From: CAYQZD01 sp964421875
GTDB taxonomy: Bacteria > Electryoneota > Tariuqbacteria > Tariuqbacterales > Tariuqbacteraceae
Assembly (NCBI GenBank): GCA_964421875.1
Contig: CAYQZD010000082.1
Coordinates: forward strand, 1-16,730
Length of the DNA stretch: 16,730 nt
Reading direction: 5' to 3'
In this document: positions 1 to 6,706 of the stretch, one piece after another
How positions within the stretch are numbered: the stretch's first letter is position 1
Layout of the letters: each line of letters opens with the position of its first letter
Made by a program: the position numbers and the translations under genes
The notes under the pieces: model-generated
What the model saw: only the letters and a program-made list of their open reading frames with translations
The model's database searches: none
What the model was told of the DNA's origin: nothing

Positions 1-2360
1 CCGGGAAAATGCTAATTATTATAGCAAAAATGAAAGATATTTGTCAACACTCTCTTAATAATGAACACCGTTGGCCATTTTTGTTATTAGTTGGATGTTG
101 CCAAGGCTACCATTTTCCAACTACTGAGTCACAGCCGTTTCGGCGTTATGATTGTATGGCCGAGCAGTATACAGTCAAAGATAATCACGGAGCAATTGCT
201 GTTATTGGTGCCGTGGGATATGATTGGTATCCGACTTGGCCTATGCAGACAATCTTATCAAATGTTTTGTTTGGTATTGATTTACCTTATTCCGAAAATC
301 CTTATCACGAAATTATCGGATGGAGTATAATGGCAGCAAAGAACTCTATTCAATACCCTGCTAGCTGGACTGCAAGTAAAATGTATATGCTCTTTGGCGA
401 CCCCGCTGTTAATCTTTTCGTCCAGCCTACCAGCGGTATCATTACTTCTAATACAATGTGGACAGGTAGAATAGACATTGTAGATGACGTTACTGTGGCT
501 CAAGGCGCTAATCTCCTAATAGTCCCAGAAGCTGTTATCATTTTTCATCAGGGCGCAAGTCTATTCGTCGAAGGTACCATCCAAGCTAATAGCCCAAGTG
601 GGATTACTTTCAAGAGCGGAATGTCGCAGGGCGGCGGTGTGCGTCTTTCCAATCTGACCAATCAAGCTTCGGTGATAAAGAACTGCGATTTTGAAGGCCT
701 GTTATACGGTATTGCCTTGACCAGCACTCCGACCCTGACCAACGACATTGAGGGAAACACTTTCACCGCCTGCGATTACGGGATTTACGCCTATAACACG
801 GAAAACGATATTTGTGATAATGAATTCGACGAATGCGTAGAAGCCGCCATCAAATTGGAAGTCTATGAGGGAGAGGTTTCGGAAAACGAGATTACTCTGG
901 GCGAGGACGCTTACGGGATTTGGGCTTGCAGTTCGCCGGATGTGGATTATATTAAGAATATTATTACCGGTGAGGCGGATGATAGCAGTATCGGTATCTA
1001 TTTACAATATGGAACGGGGATGTCGTTTGACAGCAATGTTGTCAATGTCGCCGGGGAATGTGATATGGATTTTTACCACTGCGGGCCGATTATGCATAAA
1101 AATATTCTGCGGAACGGCGGCGGTTTCGGTATGCGTTTGGCGAACAGCGCCCAGTCTCTAATGGATACCAACAGAATCGCGGACAATGCGGACGCCGAGA
1201 TTTATATTGAAGGTTACAAATTCCCCTTTATGGAGGAGGGACACAACGACATTATCGACGAAGACGACCCTGAAACGCCGGTCAATCCCGGTGAATTTTT
1301 AATCGAAGCGTATTACGAATCGATTCCCGGAGGAGGATATACCACCAACCAGGACTATAATTGGTGGTATGCGAACGGAGAAACGCTCGATGAAAATGAA
1401 GCGCGGGCGCATATCTATCCTGAAGACGACCCCGGCGACTTCGAAGTTGAAATCACAGAGGTCGACAATCAAAGCAATACCGGTTATTCGCCGCAAGGTT
1501 TTACCACACCAACTTTAGAAGAGTTGTTCCTTGAAGCTGTGGCGCTGCAAAGCTCCGGCGATTATCAAAGCGCTTACAATGCTTTTCTGAGTCTTATCAA
1601 TAATAACCCCAATGAATTTATAGCGGTTACCGCGGGAAATCATCTGTTCAGCTGCGCGGTCATACTCGAAATGGATATGAGCGTTATCGCCGGATATTTT
1701 AACAATTTAGCGGTAAACGCCTTATACGATGATTTTGAGAAGAGCTGGCGGGATTTGGTATCCTATTGTAATGTGGAAGATGGAAATTATGAGGACGCAA
1801 TAGCATATTATGAATCCATCATCGACGATACATCTTCCTCTTTAGCCGATTCCGTTTATGCGGTAATCGATGCCGGAGAAGCCTATTTACGCGCTGAGTT
1901 AGCCGGAGTCAGATTAGTCTCAGGTAGCGGGGAGCTTTTATTTGGCTCTATTAAAGAACTCTGCCCGGCAAACCATCGGGAATATGAGGCTACGGTCAAG
2001 AGACTGCTTAATCAGCTTTCCTCAAGGAATTATGGGGGCGATAAACCGACAATCGTAATTCCGGAAAGCTATGCCCTTCATCAAAACTATCCCAATCCCT
2101 TCAATCCGGTGACCAACATCAAGTTCGACATCCCTGAACTTTCGAGCGTTAAACTTGAAGTGTTCAATATACTTGGTCAGCGGGTGATAACTTTAGTGGA
2201 CGGACTCGAAGAAGCCGGATATAAGAAAGTGGTTTGGGATGGGCAGAGTTCCGCAGGAGTGCCGATTTCTTCGGGAATTTACATTTACCGACTGCGCACT
2301 ACCGGCAAGGCGACTGGGGAATCGTTCACCAAATGCAGGAAGATGTTGTTGCTTAAATAA
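1..2360 (+). CDS. C25 (gingipain-type) peptidase C-terminal part with beta-helix, TPR-like region and T9SS sorting domain (5'-truncated)
   Basis: Secreted cysteine-peptidase-like protein whose N-terminal part lies outside the window. The frame is open to the left edge and the first ATG (position 9) is internal: the family pattern D-I..L-N-N....P, then C-x-x-G-x-x-F, starts almost at once. Numbering from that ATG, Cys30 in VGCCQGYHF fits the C25 nucleophile, followed by AE...GAIAVIGA and LFGDPAVNLF (to about residue 138), the usual end of the C25 fold. The partner His should lie in the missing part. Residues about 150-420 are Asn/Gly-rich parallel beta-helix-like repeats, about 500-625 look TPR-like, and 687-783 are a T9SS type A sorting domain beginning with YPNPFNPVTN. 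Inferred location is the cell surface or medium. The first 420 nt are about 39% GC by hand count, lower than most of the rest. Peptidase activity is plausible but unproven without the N-terminus. Confidence 0.8.
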   Translation, partial: GKMLIIIAKMKDICQHSLNNEHRWPFLLLVGCCQGYHFPTTESQPFRRYDCMAEQYTVKDNHGAIAVIGAVGYDWYPTWPMQTILSNVLFGIDLPYSENPYHEIIGWSIMAAKNSIQYPASWTASKMYMLFGDPAVNLFVQPTSGIITSNTMWTGRIDIVDDVTVAQGANLLIVPEAVIIFHQGASLFVEGTIQANSPSGITFKSGMSQGGGVRLSNLTNQASVIKNCDFEGLLYGIALTSTPTLTNDIEGNTFTACDYGIYAYNTENDICDNEFDECVEAAIKLEVYEGEVSENEITLGEDAYGIWACSSPDVDYIKNIITGEADDSSIGIYLQYGTGMSFDSNVVNVAGECDMDFYHCGPIMHKNILRNGGGFGMRLANSAQSLMDTNRIADNADAEIYIEGYKFPFMEEGHNDIIDEDDPETPVNPGEFLIEAYYESIPGGGYTTNQDYNWWYANGETLDENEARAHIYPEDDPGDFEVEITEVDNQSNTGYSPQGFTTPTLEELFLEAVALQSSGDYQSAYNAFLSLINNNPNEFIAVTAGNHLFSCAVILEMDMSVIAGYFNNLAVNALYDDFEKSWRDLVSYCNVEDGNYEDAIAYYESIIDDTSSSLADSVYAVIDAGEAYLRAELAGVRLVSGSGELLFGSIKELCPANHREYEATVKRLLNQLSSRNYGGDKPTIVIPESYALHQNYPNPFNPVTNIKFDIPELSSVKLEVFNILGQRVITLVDGLEEAGYKKVVWDGQSSAGVPISSGIYIYRLRTTGKATGESFTKCRKMLLLK

Positions 2361-2401
2361 GGAGAATCTGCCGATAGAATAGAAGATTTGGTAGTATCCT
2401 C

Positions 2402-2416
2402 ATGATTGACAATCAT
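2402..2416. repeat. 15-bp palindrome ATGATTG-A-CAATCAT
   Basis: Perfect 7-bp arms around a single central A, 41 bp after the stop of the C25-type gene. No T-tract follows, so it is not an obvious terminator. The odd-length dyad resembles a dimeric regulator site, but no regulator can be named. Confidence 0.35.
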
Positions 2417-2473
2417 ATATCTTATGTGCATTATCTTCCACCCCCCAACTCCGATATAGCACCGATAAAACTG

Positions 2474-2514
2474 ACATACAATGGCTCACATCCGCTCACA
2501 ATGGCTCACAATGG
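2474..2514. repeat. 10-bp-phased direct repeats (GCTCACAATG family)
   Basis: Consecutive 10-bp units start at 2474 (ACATACAATG, degenerate), 2484 (GCTCACATCC), 2494 (GCTCACAATG) and 2504 (GCTCACAATG). An isolated further copy, GCTCACAATA, lies at 2710-2719. A 10-bp period puts every unit on the same face of the helix, as in cooperative protein-binding arrays such as recombinase arm sites or iterons. Which protein binds, if any, is unknown. Confidence 0.6.
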
Positions 2515-2518
2515 GATT

Positions 2519-2554
2519 GCGTGTAACCATCCGAAGGTTTAAAGGCTTACACGC
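2519..2554. repeat. Inverted repeat GCGTGTAA / TTACACGC
   Basis: Perfect 8-bp arms at 2519-2526 and 2547-2554 separated by 20 nt, starting a few bases after the phased direct repeats. It has no T-tract. It could be a hairpin or a two-half-site binding element, and it adds to the dense repeat content of this gap. Confidence 0.45.
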
Positions 2555-2593
2555 TAACTTGAAGTATTACAATGAATTAGATTAATGGACTTT

Positions 2594-2618
2594 ACCTGCT
2601 TTGGGAGCAGGGGGTCGC
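2594..2618 (+). pseudogene. tRNA-Pro(TGG) anticodon-arm remnant
   Basis: A 5-bp stem CCTGC/GCAGG (2595-2599, 2607-2611) encloses the seven-base loop TTTGGGA, with anticodon TGG at 2602-2604. GGGTC (2612-2616), the usual tRNA-Pro variable loop, follows, then GC as the start of a T stem. The D arm, T arm and acceptor stem are absent on either side, so this cannot be a working tRNA. It is either a decayed gene or an attachment-site-sized copy of tRNA-Pro sequence. The resemblance was judged from memory of bacterial tRNA-Pro sequences. Confidence 0.6.
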
Positions 2619-2756
2619 TCTTAATAATCCAGCGAACATTCGAATACTAATTCTACGATTTCTTAGCCGACACATGGCCGACGCTTGTGTTTTGTTATGG
2701 CGCACTTCTGCTCACAATAGCATACTATGAAACTAACTGTAACCGCTTAGAAAGTT

Positions 2757-2802
2757 AAATACTTACATTGTAATATAATGTAATTCAGTGACTTAAGTAT
2801 TT
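2757..2802. repeat. Nested inverted repeats just upstream of the tRNA-Glu fragment
   Basis: The outer arms AAATACTTA (2757-2765) and TAAGTATTT (2794-2802) are perfect 9-bp complements. Nested within and slightly overlapping them are TTACATT (2763-2769) and AATGTAA (2777-2783). The outer arm ends about 12 bp before recognisable tRNA sequence. Such dyads next to tRNA fragments fit recombinase or excisionase sites, but AT-richness makes chance dyads more likely than usual. Confidence 0.45.
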
Positions 2803-2813
2803 CCAACCCTTAC

Positions 2814-2859
2814 GCCTCTCACGCCGGTAACAGGGGTTCGATTCCCCTTGGCGCTACCA
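2814..2859 (+). pseudogene. 3' fragment of a tRNA-Glu(CTC) gene
   Basis: From the anticodon loop onward this matches bacterial tRNA-Glu: loop CTCTCAC with anticodon CTC (2818-2820), 3' stem GCCGG, variable loop TAACA, T arm AGGGG-TTCGATT-CCCCT (2832-2848), acceptor 3' strand TGGCGCT (2849-2855), discriminator A and encoded CCA (2857-2859). The 5' half is missing: the required acceptor strand AGCGCCA is not found upstream, no D arm is present, and the bases 5' of the loop pair only partly with GCCGG. The break inside the anticodon stem is where many tRNA-targeting integrases cut. A small hairpin (ACCACC/GGTGGT, 2856-2870) overlaps the CCA end. Confidence 0.8.
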
Positions 2860-2950
2860 CCACAGGTGGTTTAGATCGCGGCTGAAGAATATATAATATT
2901 TTTAAAACTAAGCTCGCGGTTAAACTGTCTGAATAATCACGGTAATAACA

Positions 2951-2996
2951 AAGGCTTGCGAAGCGTTTTCGGGCGCAGTTTCGCAAGCCTTTTTTG
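2951..2996 (+). terminator. Strong Rho-independent terminator
   Basis: Perfect 12-bp stem AAGGCTTGCGAA (2951-2962) with TTCGCAAGCCTT (2980-2991), extended by an inner GCG/CGC pair across a small bulge, and a run of six T at 2990-2995. It is the best terminator in the window. It lies about 90 bp after the tRNA-Glu fragment, where it would end a tRNA transcript, and it also insulates the downstream gene. Confidence 0.85.
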
Positions 2997-3075
2997 CTCA
3001 AGTCAGATTTAGCGCTGATACTCAATAGTCATCTAAAAACAACTATGGCAACGCCGATGCGCTGTCCTTCATCCT

Positions 3076-3093
3076 TTACCTCAATTGAGGTAA
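3076..3093. repeat. 18-bp perfect palindrome TTACCTCAA/TTGAGGTAA
   Basis: Two perfect 9-bp half-sites with no spacer. It lies 180-200 bp upstream of the promoter proposed for the propeller gene. With no loop it is a poor RNA hairpin and more like a dimeric protein-binding site. No known operator consensus is recognised. Confidence 0.4.
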
Positions 3094-3272
3094 GTATAGA
3101 ACTAAACTCCCATAAAAATTTAAAATGTTTATTTTCGATTAAACTATTCAGCCTTTTTATAGGTCAAATGTCTATTATGTCGTGTTTTTGATTCCCGCCT
3201 CTTGCATTACAAACTTATTATCTTTTAAGATAGTTTTTTCTTAATGATATTTTAACAATTTTCTTTGGAAAC

Positions 3273-3301
3273 TTGATTGTGATGTTTAAATGCGCTATAT
3301 T
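3273..3301 (+). promoter_or_regulatory. Sigma70-like promoter for the seven-repeat protein gene
   Basis: TTGATT (3273-3278) and TATATT (3296-3301) are separated by 17 bp, close to the TTGACA/TATAAT consensus. The predicted start of transcription is near 3308, leaving a leader of about 70 nt that contains GGAGG (3371-3375) five bases before the ATG at 3381. Sequence match only. Confidence 0.5.
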
Positions 3302-3380
3302 CAGCGAAGGAACATACAGCATAGTCAAGCATTTACTGCCGTGACTACCGGAGAACCGACTCACATTAACGGAGGATGAA

Positions 3381-4838
3381 ATGCTAAAACGATGTGCGGC
3401 TCTGATCACCGCGCTGCTTATATCAATCACTGTTTCAGCGCAGCAACCGGACACATTGTGGACCAAAACCTTTGGCGGGACCGGCGCCGAGAGCGGAAAC
3501 GCCGTCTGGCAGACCACCGAGGGAGGATTTATCATCGCAGGGAGTACAAATTCCTACGGGGCGGGTAATTACGACGTTTATCTGGTTAAGACAGACGTCA
3601 GTGGCGACACGCTCTGGACCGGAACTTACGGGGGAAGCGGCGACGATAGGGGCAACTGGGTTCAGCAGACTAGCGACGGGGGTTACATTGTTGCGGGCAG
3701 AACTAGCTCTTTTGGCGCCGGAGGCTGCGATATCTATCTGCTAAGAATCGATTCCGGCGGCGACACCTTGTGGACTCGGACCTTCGGAGGCGGCGATGAC
3801 GATATTGGAAGCTGCGTTCAGCAAACAACCGATGGTGGATATATCGTATCCGGCTACACCAGTTCTTTCGGAGCCGGCGGCTACGATGTTGTGCTCATAA
3901 AGACTGACGCTAACGGAGTTGCGGCGTGGAATCAAATATACGGGGGATACGATTCCGATTACGGTTATTGCGTACAACAAACCAGCGATGGAGGATACAT
4001 CGCCGCGGGCGAAAGCGGTTCCTTCGTAATGTATGACTACGATGCCTATCTAATCAAGACTGACGCCAATGGCGACACGATGTGGACCCGGAACTACGGC
4101 GGATTCGATTGGGATGAAGCCCACTGCGTTCGGCAAACCTCGGACGGGGGCTATATTCTAACGGGGGGAACCTATTCCTTCGGCGCGGGCGGTTACGATG
4201 TTTATCTGATAAAGACGGATTCTGACGGCGACACCTCCTGGACCCGGACCTATGGGGGTATGATGGAGGATGCGGGAAAAAGCGTGCTGGAAGCCTCGGC
4301 CGGGGGGTACATATTAACGGGAAGCGCCGGCTCCTTCGGCGCAGGCTGGAACGATGTTTATATCATCAGAACCAACGCCAGCGGCGATACCCTGTGGACC
4401 CAGGTGCACGGCGGCGCCGCTGAGGACGTCGGTTACAACCTTCAGCAGACTTCGGACGGAGGTTATATCATTGCCGGGGAAACCAGGTCCTTCGGAGCCG
4501 GCCAAAATGATATGTGGCTGATTCGCCTCGATTCCGAAGGTGTTCCGGTTGAGCATTTAGAAACCCAAAATCCGCAGGAATTTATCCTCTACCAGCCTCA
4601 CCCCAATCCCTTCAATCCGGTAACAAATCTTAAATTCTCACTGGCGGAAGCCGGACCTATATCACTGATAATCTACGATATCCGAGGGTGTGAAATTGAG
4701 GAGGTATTTAATGGTTGGCAGTCTGCAGGAATCAATGATATCGCTTACGACGCTTCCAATCTCTTCAGCGGGATATATTTCGCGCGATTGACCGCAGGAA
4801 AATCTCATCAAACTCGGAAACTGTTACTGGTGAAGTAA
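3381..4838 (+). CDS. Secreted seven-repeat, propeller-like protein with T9SS sorting domain
   Basis: 485-residue exported protein. Residues 1-20 are a signal peptide (MLKR, hydrophobic core, cleavage near VSA-QQ). Residues 25-388 are seven repeats of exactly 52 residues without indels, with consensus TLWT..(Y/F)GG, then VQQTSDGGYI, then SFGAG.YDVYLIKTD..GD. One repeat per blade would fit a seven-bladed beta-propeller, although no ligand or enzymatic residues can be pointed to. Residues about 396-485 are a T9SS type A domain (PNPFNPVTN to KLLLVK). The start is supported by GGAGG at 3371-3375 and a promoter upstream. Similar repeat proteins are common among FCB-group surface proteins; the biochemical role is unknown. 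Repeat 4 is the most divergent, replacing SFGAG with SFVMY. Confidence 0.85.
   Translation: MLKRCAALITALLISITVSAQQPDTLWTKTFGGTGAESGNAVWQTTEGGFIIAGSTNSYGAGNYDVYLVKTDVSGDTLWTGTYGGSGDDRGNWVQQTSDGGYIVAGRTSSFGAGGCDIYLLRIDSGGDTLWTRTFGGGDDDIGSCVQQTTDGGYIVSGYTSSFGAGGYDVVLIKTDANGVAAWNQIYGGYDSDYGYCVQQTSDGGYIAAGESGSFVMYDYDAYLIKTDANGDTMWTRNYGGFDWDEAHCVRQTSDGGYILTGGTYSFGAGGYDVYLIKTDSDGDTSWTRTYGGMMEDAGKSVLEASAGGYILTGSAGSFGAGWNDVYIIRTNASGDTLWTQVHGGAAEDVGYNLQQTSDGGYIIAGETRSFGAGQNDMWLIRLDSEGVPVEHLETQNPQEFILYQPHPNPFNPVTNLKFSLAEAGPISLIIYDIRGCEIEEVFNGWQSAGINDIAYDASNLFSGIYFARLTAGKSHQTRKLLLVK
3453..4544 (+). repeat. Seven tandem 156-bp coding repeats
   Basis: Seven in-frame copies of a 156-bp unit begin at 3453, 3609, 3765, 3921, 4077, 4233 and 4389. 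All encode 52 residues, so the array has kept its length exactly while the DNA has diverged. It is a substrate for recombination and a place where assemblies may collapse or gain copies. Confidence 0.85.
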
Positions 4839-4975
4839 AATGTGAAAACAATTTCTTCATTTTTAGATTGCTTTGCCGCTTCTTCGTTAAGTCAGTTCTT
4901 TAGTAAAACGGAGACCTGATTTTCCCTTAACAGTTAGTGGATATAAGCTCATAATAAACTGACATATAGCAGTTT

Positions 4976-5009
4976 TTGTCTTAACTATGTTGTTTAAGTT
5001 ATAACATAG
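4976..5009 (+). promoter_or_regulatory. Possible promoter with overlapping dyad upstream of the first ASST-like gene
   Basis: TTGTCT (4976-4981) and TATAAC (5000-5005) with an 18-bp spacer make a moderate sigma70-like promoter about 60 bp before the ATG at 5069. The inverted repeat CTATGTT (4985-4991) / AACATAG (5003-5009) covers the spacer and the -10 box, where a repressor site would sit. Both are sequence-only suggestions. Confidence 0.35.
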
Positions 5010-5068
5010 AACAACTCCCTTTCAACCGAAGCGAAGAGATTACATCATATAGTTCTCAAGGCGATAAA

Positions 5069-6634
5069 ATGCGTACACTGAAATTCTCGGACCTCACCAA
5101 AGCTCTCTTTTCATCCATTCTCATCTTCTGGGTTTGTCTGGTATCGGCGCAAGCCCAGCCTTTTGAAGGTTACACCCTGTTCAATCCTAATAATGCGACC
5201 ACTACTTATCTCATCGATATAAATGGCACTGTCGTTCACACCTGGGTCAACGCCAGGCGCGGCGGCTATTCGGTCTATCTGCTGGAAAACGGACATATTA
5301 TGCGTCCCGCGCAGGCGTCGAACACTTATCTGCACGGCGGCGCAAGCGCAGGACTGGTTCATAATACTGACTGGAACGGGAACTTAGTGTGGCAGTTTGA
5401 ATACAACAGTCAAACTTACCTTACCCACCATGATATTGAACCCTTGTCCAATGGTAATGTCCTGCTTATCGCCTGGGAAGTAAAAACCGCCGCTGAAGCC
5501 ACCGCCGCCGGCCGCAGCAACGCCCGCGAGATGTGGCCGGACCATATTATTGAAGTTGAACCGGCGGGCGCCAGCGGAGGGAACATTGTCTGGGAATGGC
5601 ATGCCTGGGACCATTTAATTCAGGATTACGACTCGACCAAAGCTAACTACGGAGTCGTGAGCGACCATCCCGAACTGATCGACGTCAACCTGGGTTCCAG
5701 TATGGGTCCCGGCGGCGGGGACTGGCTGCATATAAACGGCATCGGTTATAATCCCGAATTGGACCAGATAGTAATAAGTTCACATGTTCTGGATGAATTC
5801 TATGTAATCGACCACAGCACCACTACCGCTCAAGCTGCCGGACATACCGGGGGAAACAGCGGAAGGGGCGGCGATATTCTCTACCGCTGGGGAAATCCCG
5901 CTAATTACCGCGCGCCGGGGAGCGCATATTTCGACGTCGTCCATTGCGCCCTTTGGATTCCGGACAGCCTTCCAGGCGGGGGGAATATTATGGCGTTCAA
6001 TAATGGCGAAGGACGGCATTATTCGGAAATTATTGAAATCACGCCCCCCATAGATTCCACGGGCAGTTACATTTACGTTCCCGGAGCCGCTTACGGTCCT
6101 GCTGCGCCGGCTTGGAGCTATTCCGCAGGCAACGGCTTCTTCTCGCAGCATCTCGGAAGCTGCCAGCGCCTGCCTAACGGGAACACCTTGATAAGCGAAT
6201 CCACCAGCGGCTACCTTTTCGAGGTGGATTACAGCGGCAATGTGGTATGGGATTACAGTTATTTATATGAGATTGCCCGGTCACTCAGGTATGCTCCTGA
6301 TTATCCCGGTCTCGCCGCGCTCAATCAGAGCTGTGAAAACCGAAATGCTCCAACCATCGAAACATTCACAATGGAGAATTACCCCAATCCCTTCAACGCC
6401 AATACCATCATCAATTATGAAATCAATACTGCCGCCAGAGTTAAATTGAACGTCTCCAATCTGTTAGGTCAAAATGTAAAGACTCTGGTCAACGAGTATA
6501 AATCTCCCGGCAGCTATCAGGTTGTCTGGGACGGAACCGATAATTTCAAAAGGAAGTTGGTTTCGGGTGTTTACCTTTACTCGCTTAAAATAGGGCAACA
6601 GACTGTTACCAAGAAAATGATTATGATGAAGTGA
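5069..6634 (+). CDS. Arylsulfotransferase (ASST)-like secreted protein, copy 1, with T9SS sorting domain
   Basis: 521 residues. A signal peptide covers residues 1 to about 30 (VSAQAQP). Residues 31-420 resemble the arylsulfate sulfotransferase beta-propeller family: repeated strands with D-x-x-G-x-x-V-W, LTHHDIEPLSNGNVL (His120, His121, Asp122), WEWHAWDHL, LHINGI (His221), VISSH (His239), VHC (His292) and HLGSCQRLPNGNT (His361, Arg367). Known ASSTs transfer sulfate between phenolic compounds through a catalytic His with helper His and Arg residues. Which His would serve here, and whether sulfate is transferred at all, I cannot decide. Residues about 432-521 are a T9SS type A domain (NYPNPFNANT). 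The Shine-Dalgarno AAGGCG before the ATG is weak. The next gene is a tandem paralogue 72 bp downstream, probably co-transcribed. Confidence 0.8.
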   Translation: MRTLKFSDLTKALFSSILIFWVCLVSAQAQPFEGYTLFNPNNATTTYLIDINGTVVHTWVNARRGGYSVYLLENGHIMRPAQASNTYLHGGASAGLVHNTDWNGNLVWQFEYNSQTYLTHHDIEPLSNGNVLLIAWEVKTAAEATAAGRSNAREMWPDHIIEVEPAGASGGNIVWEWHAWDHLIQDYDSTKANYGVVSDHPELIDVNLGSSMGPGGGDWLHINGIGYNPELDQIVISSHVLDEFYVIDHSTTTAQAAGHTGGNSGRGGDILYRWGNPANYRAPGSAYFDVVHCALWIPDSLPGGGNIMAFNNGEGRHYSEIIEITPPIDSTGSYIYVPGAAYGPAAPAWSYSAGNGFFSQHLGSCQRLPNGNTLISESTSGYLFEVDYSGNVVWDYSYLYEIARSLRYAPDYPGLAALNQSCENRNAPTIETFTMENYPNPFNANTIINYEINTAARVKLNVSNLLGQNVKTLVNEYKSPGSYQVVWDGTDNFKRKLVSGVYLYSLKIGQQTVTKKMIMMK

Positions 6635-6706
6635 TATGATTCAACAAATTATAGATTCGAACATAATATATTATCAAGTACACTAAGAGAATTCAGGAGT
6701 CGTGAC

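Larger units (their letters stand above)
2361..3380. other. Gene-free AT-rich intergenic region with tRNA remnants and repeats
   Basis: No convincing protein gene is present in this 1,020-bp gap. Short frames here lack Shine-Dalgarno signals and recognisable domains. The region holds phased direct repeats, at least four inverted repeats, two partial tRNA sequences on the plus strand, an intrinsic terminator and, at its right end, a promoter and ribosome binding site for the next gene. I read it as a decayed tRNA locus or the distal attachment end of an integrated element (inference). No recombinase gene is visible in the window. Confidence 0.6.

Noticed and set aside
2761..2859. A complete tRNA-Glu gene
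   Set aside because: No acceptor 5' strand AGCGCCA or D arm is found at the right distance, and the 5' anticodon stem pairs only partly.
2819..3025. Minus-strand frame of 68 codons across the tRNA-Glu fragment
   Set aside because: It reads the tRNA T arm and terminator backwards, has no domain or Shine-Dalgarno, and is a familiar type of spurious call next to tRNA genes.
3220..3240. Weak hairpin TATCT/AGATA followed by six T as a terminator
   Set aside because: A five-base AT-rich stem is too unstable, and nothing convincing is transcribed into it.
3453..4544. CRISPR-like array
   Set aside because: The regular units are 156-bp in-frame protein repeats with no short conserved repeat and spacer pattern.
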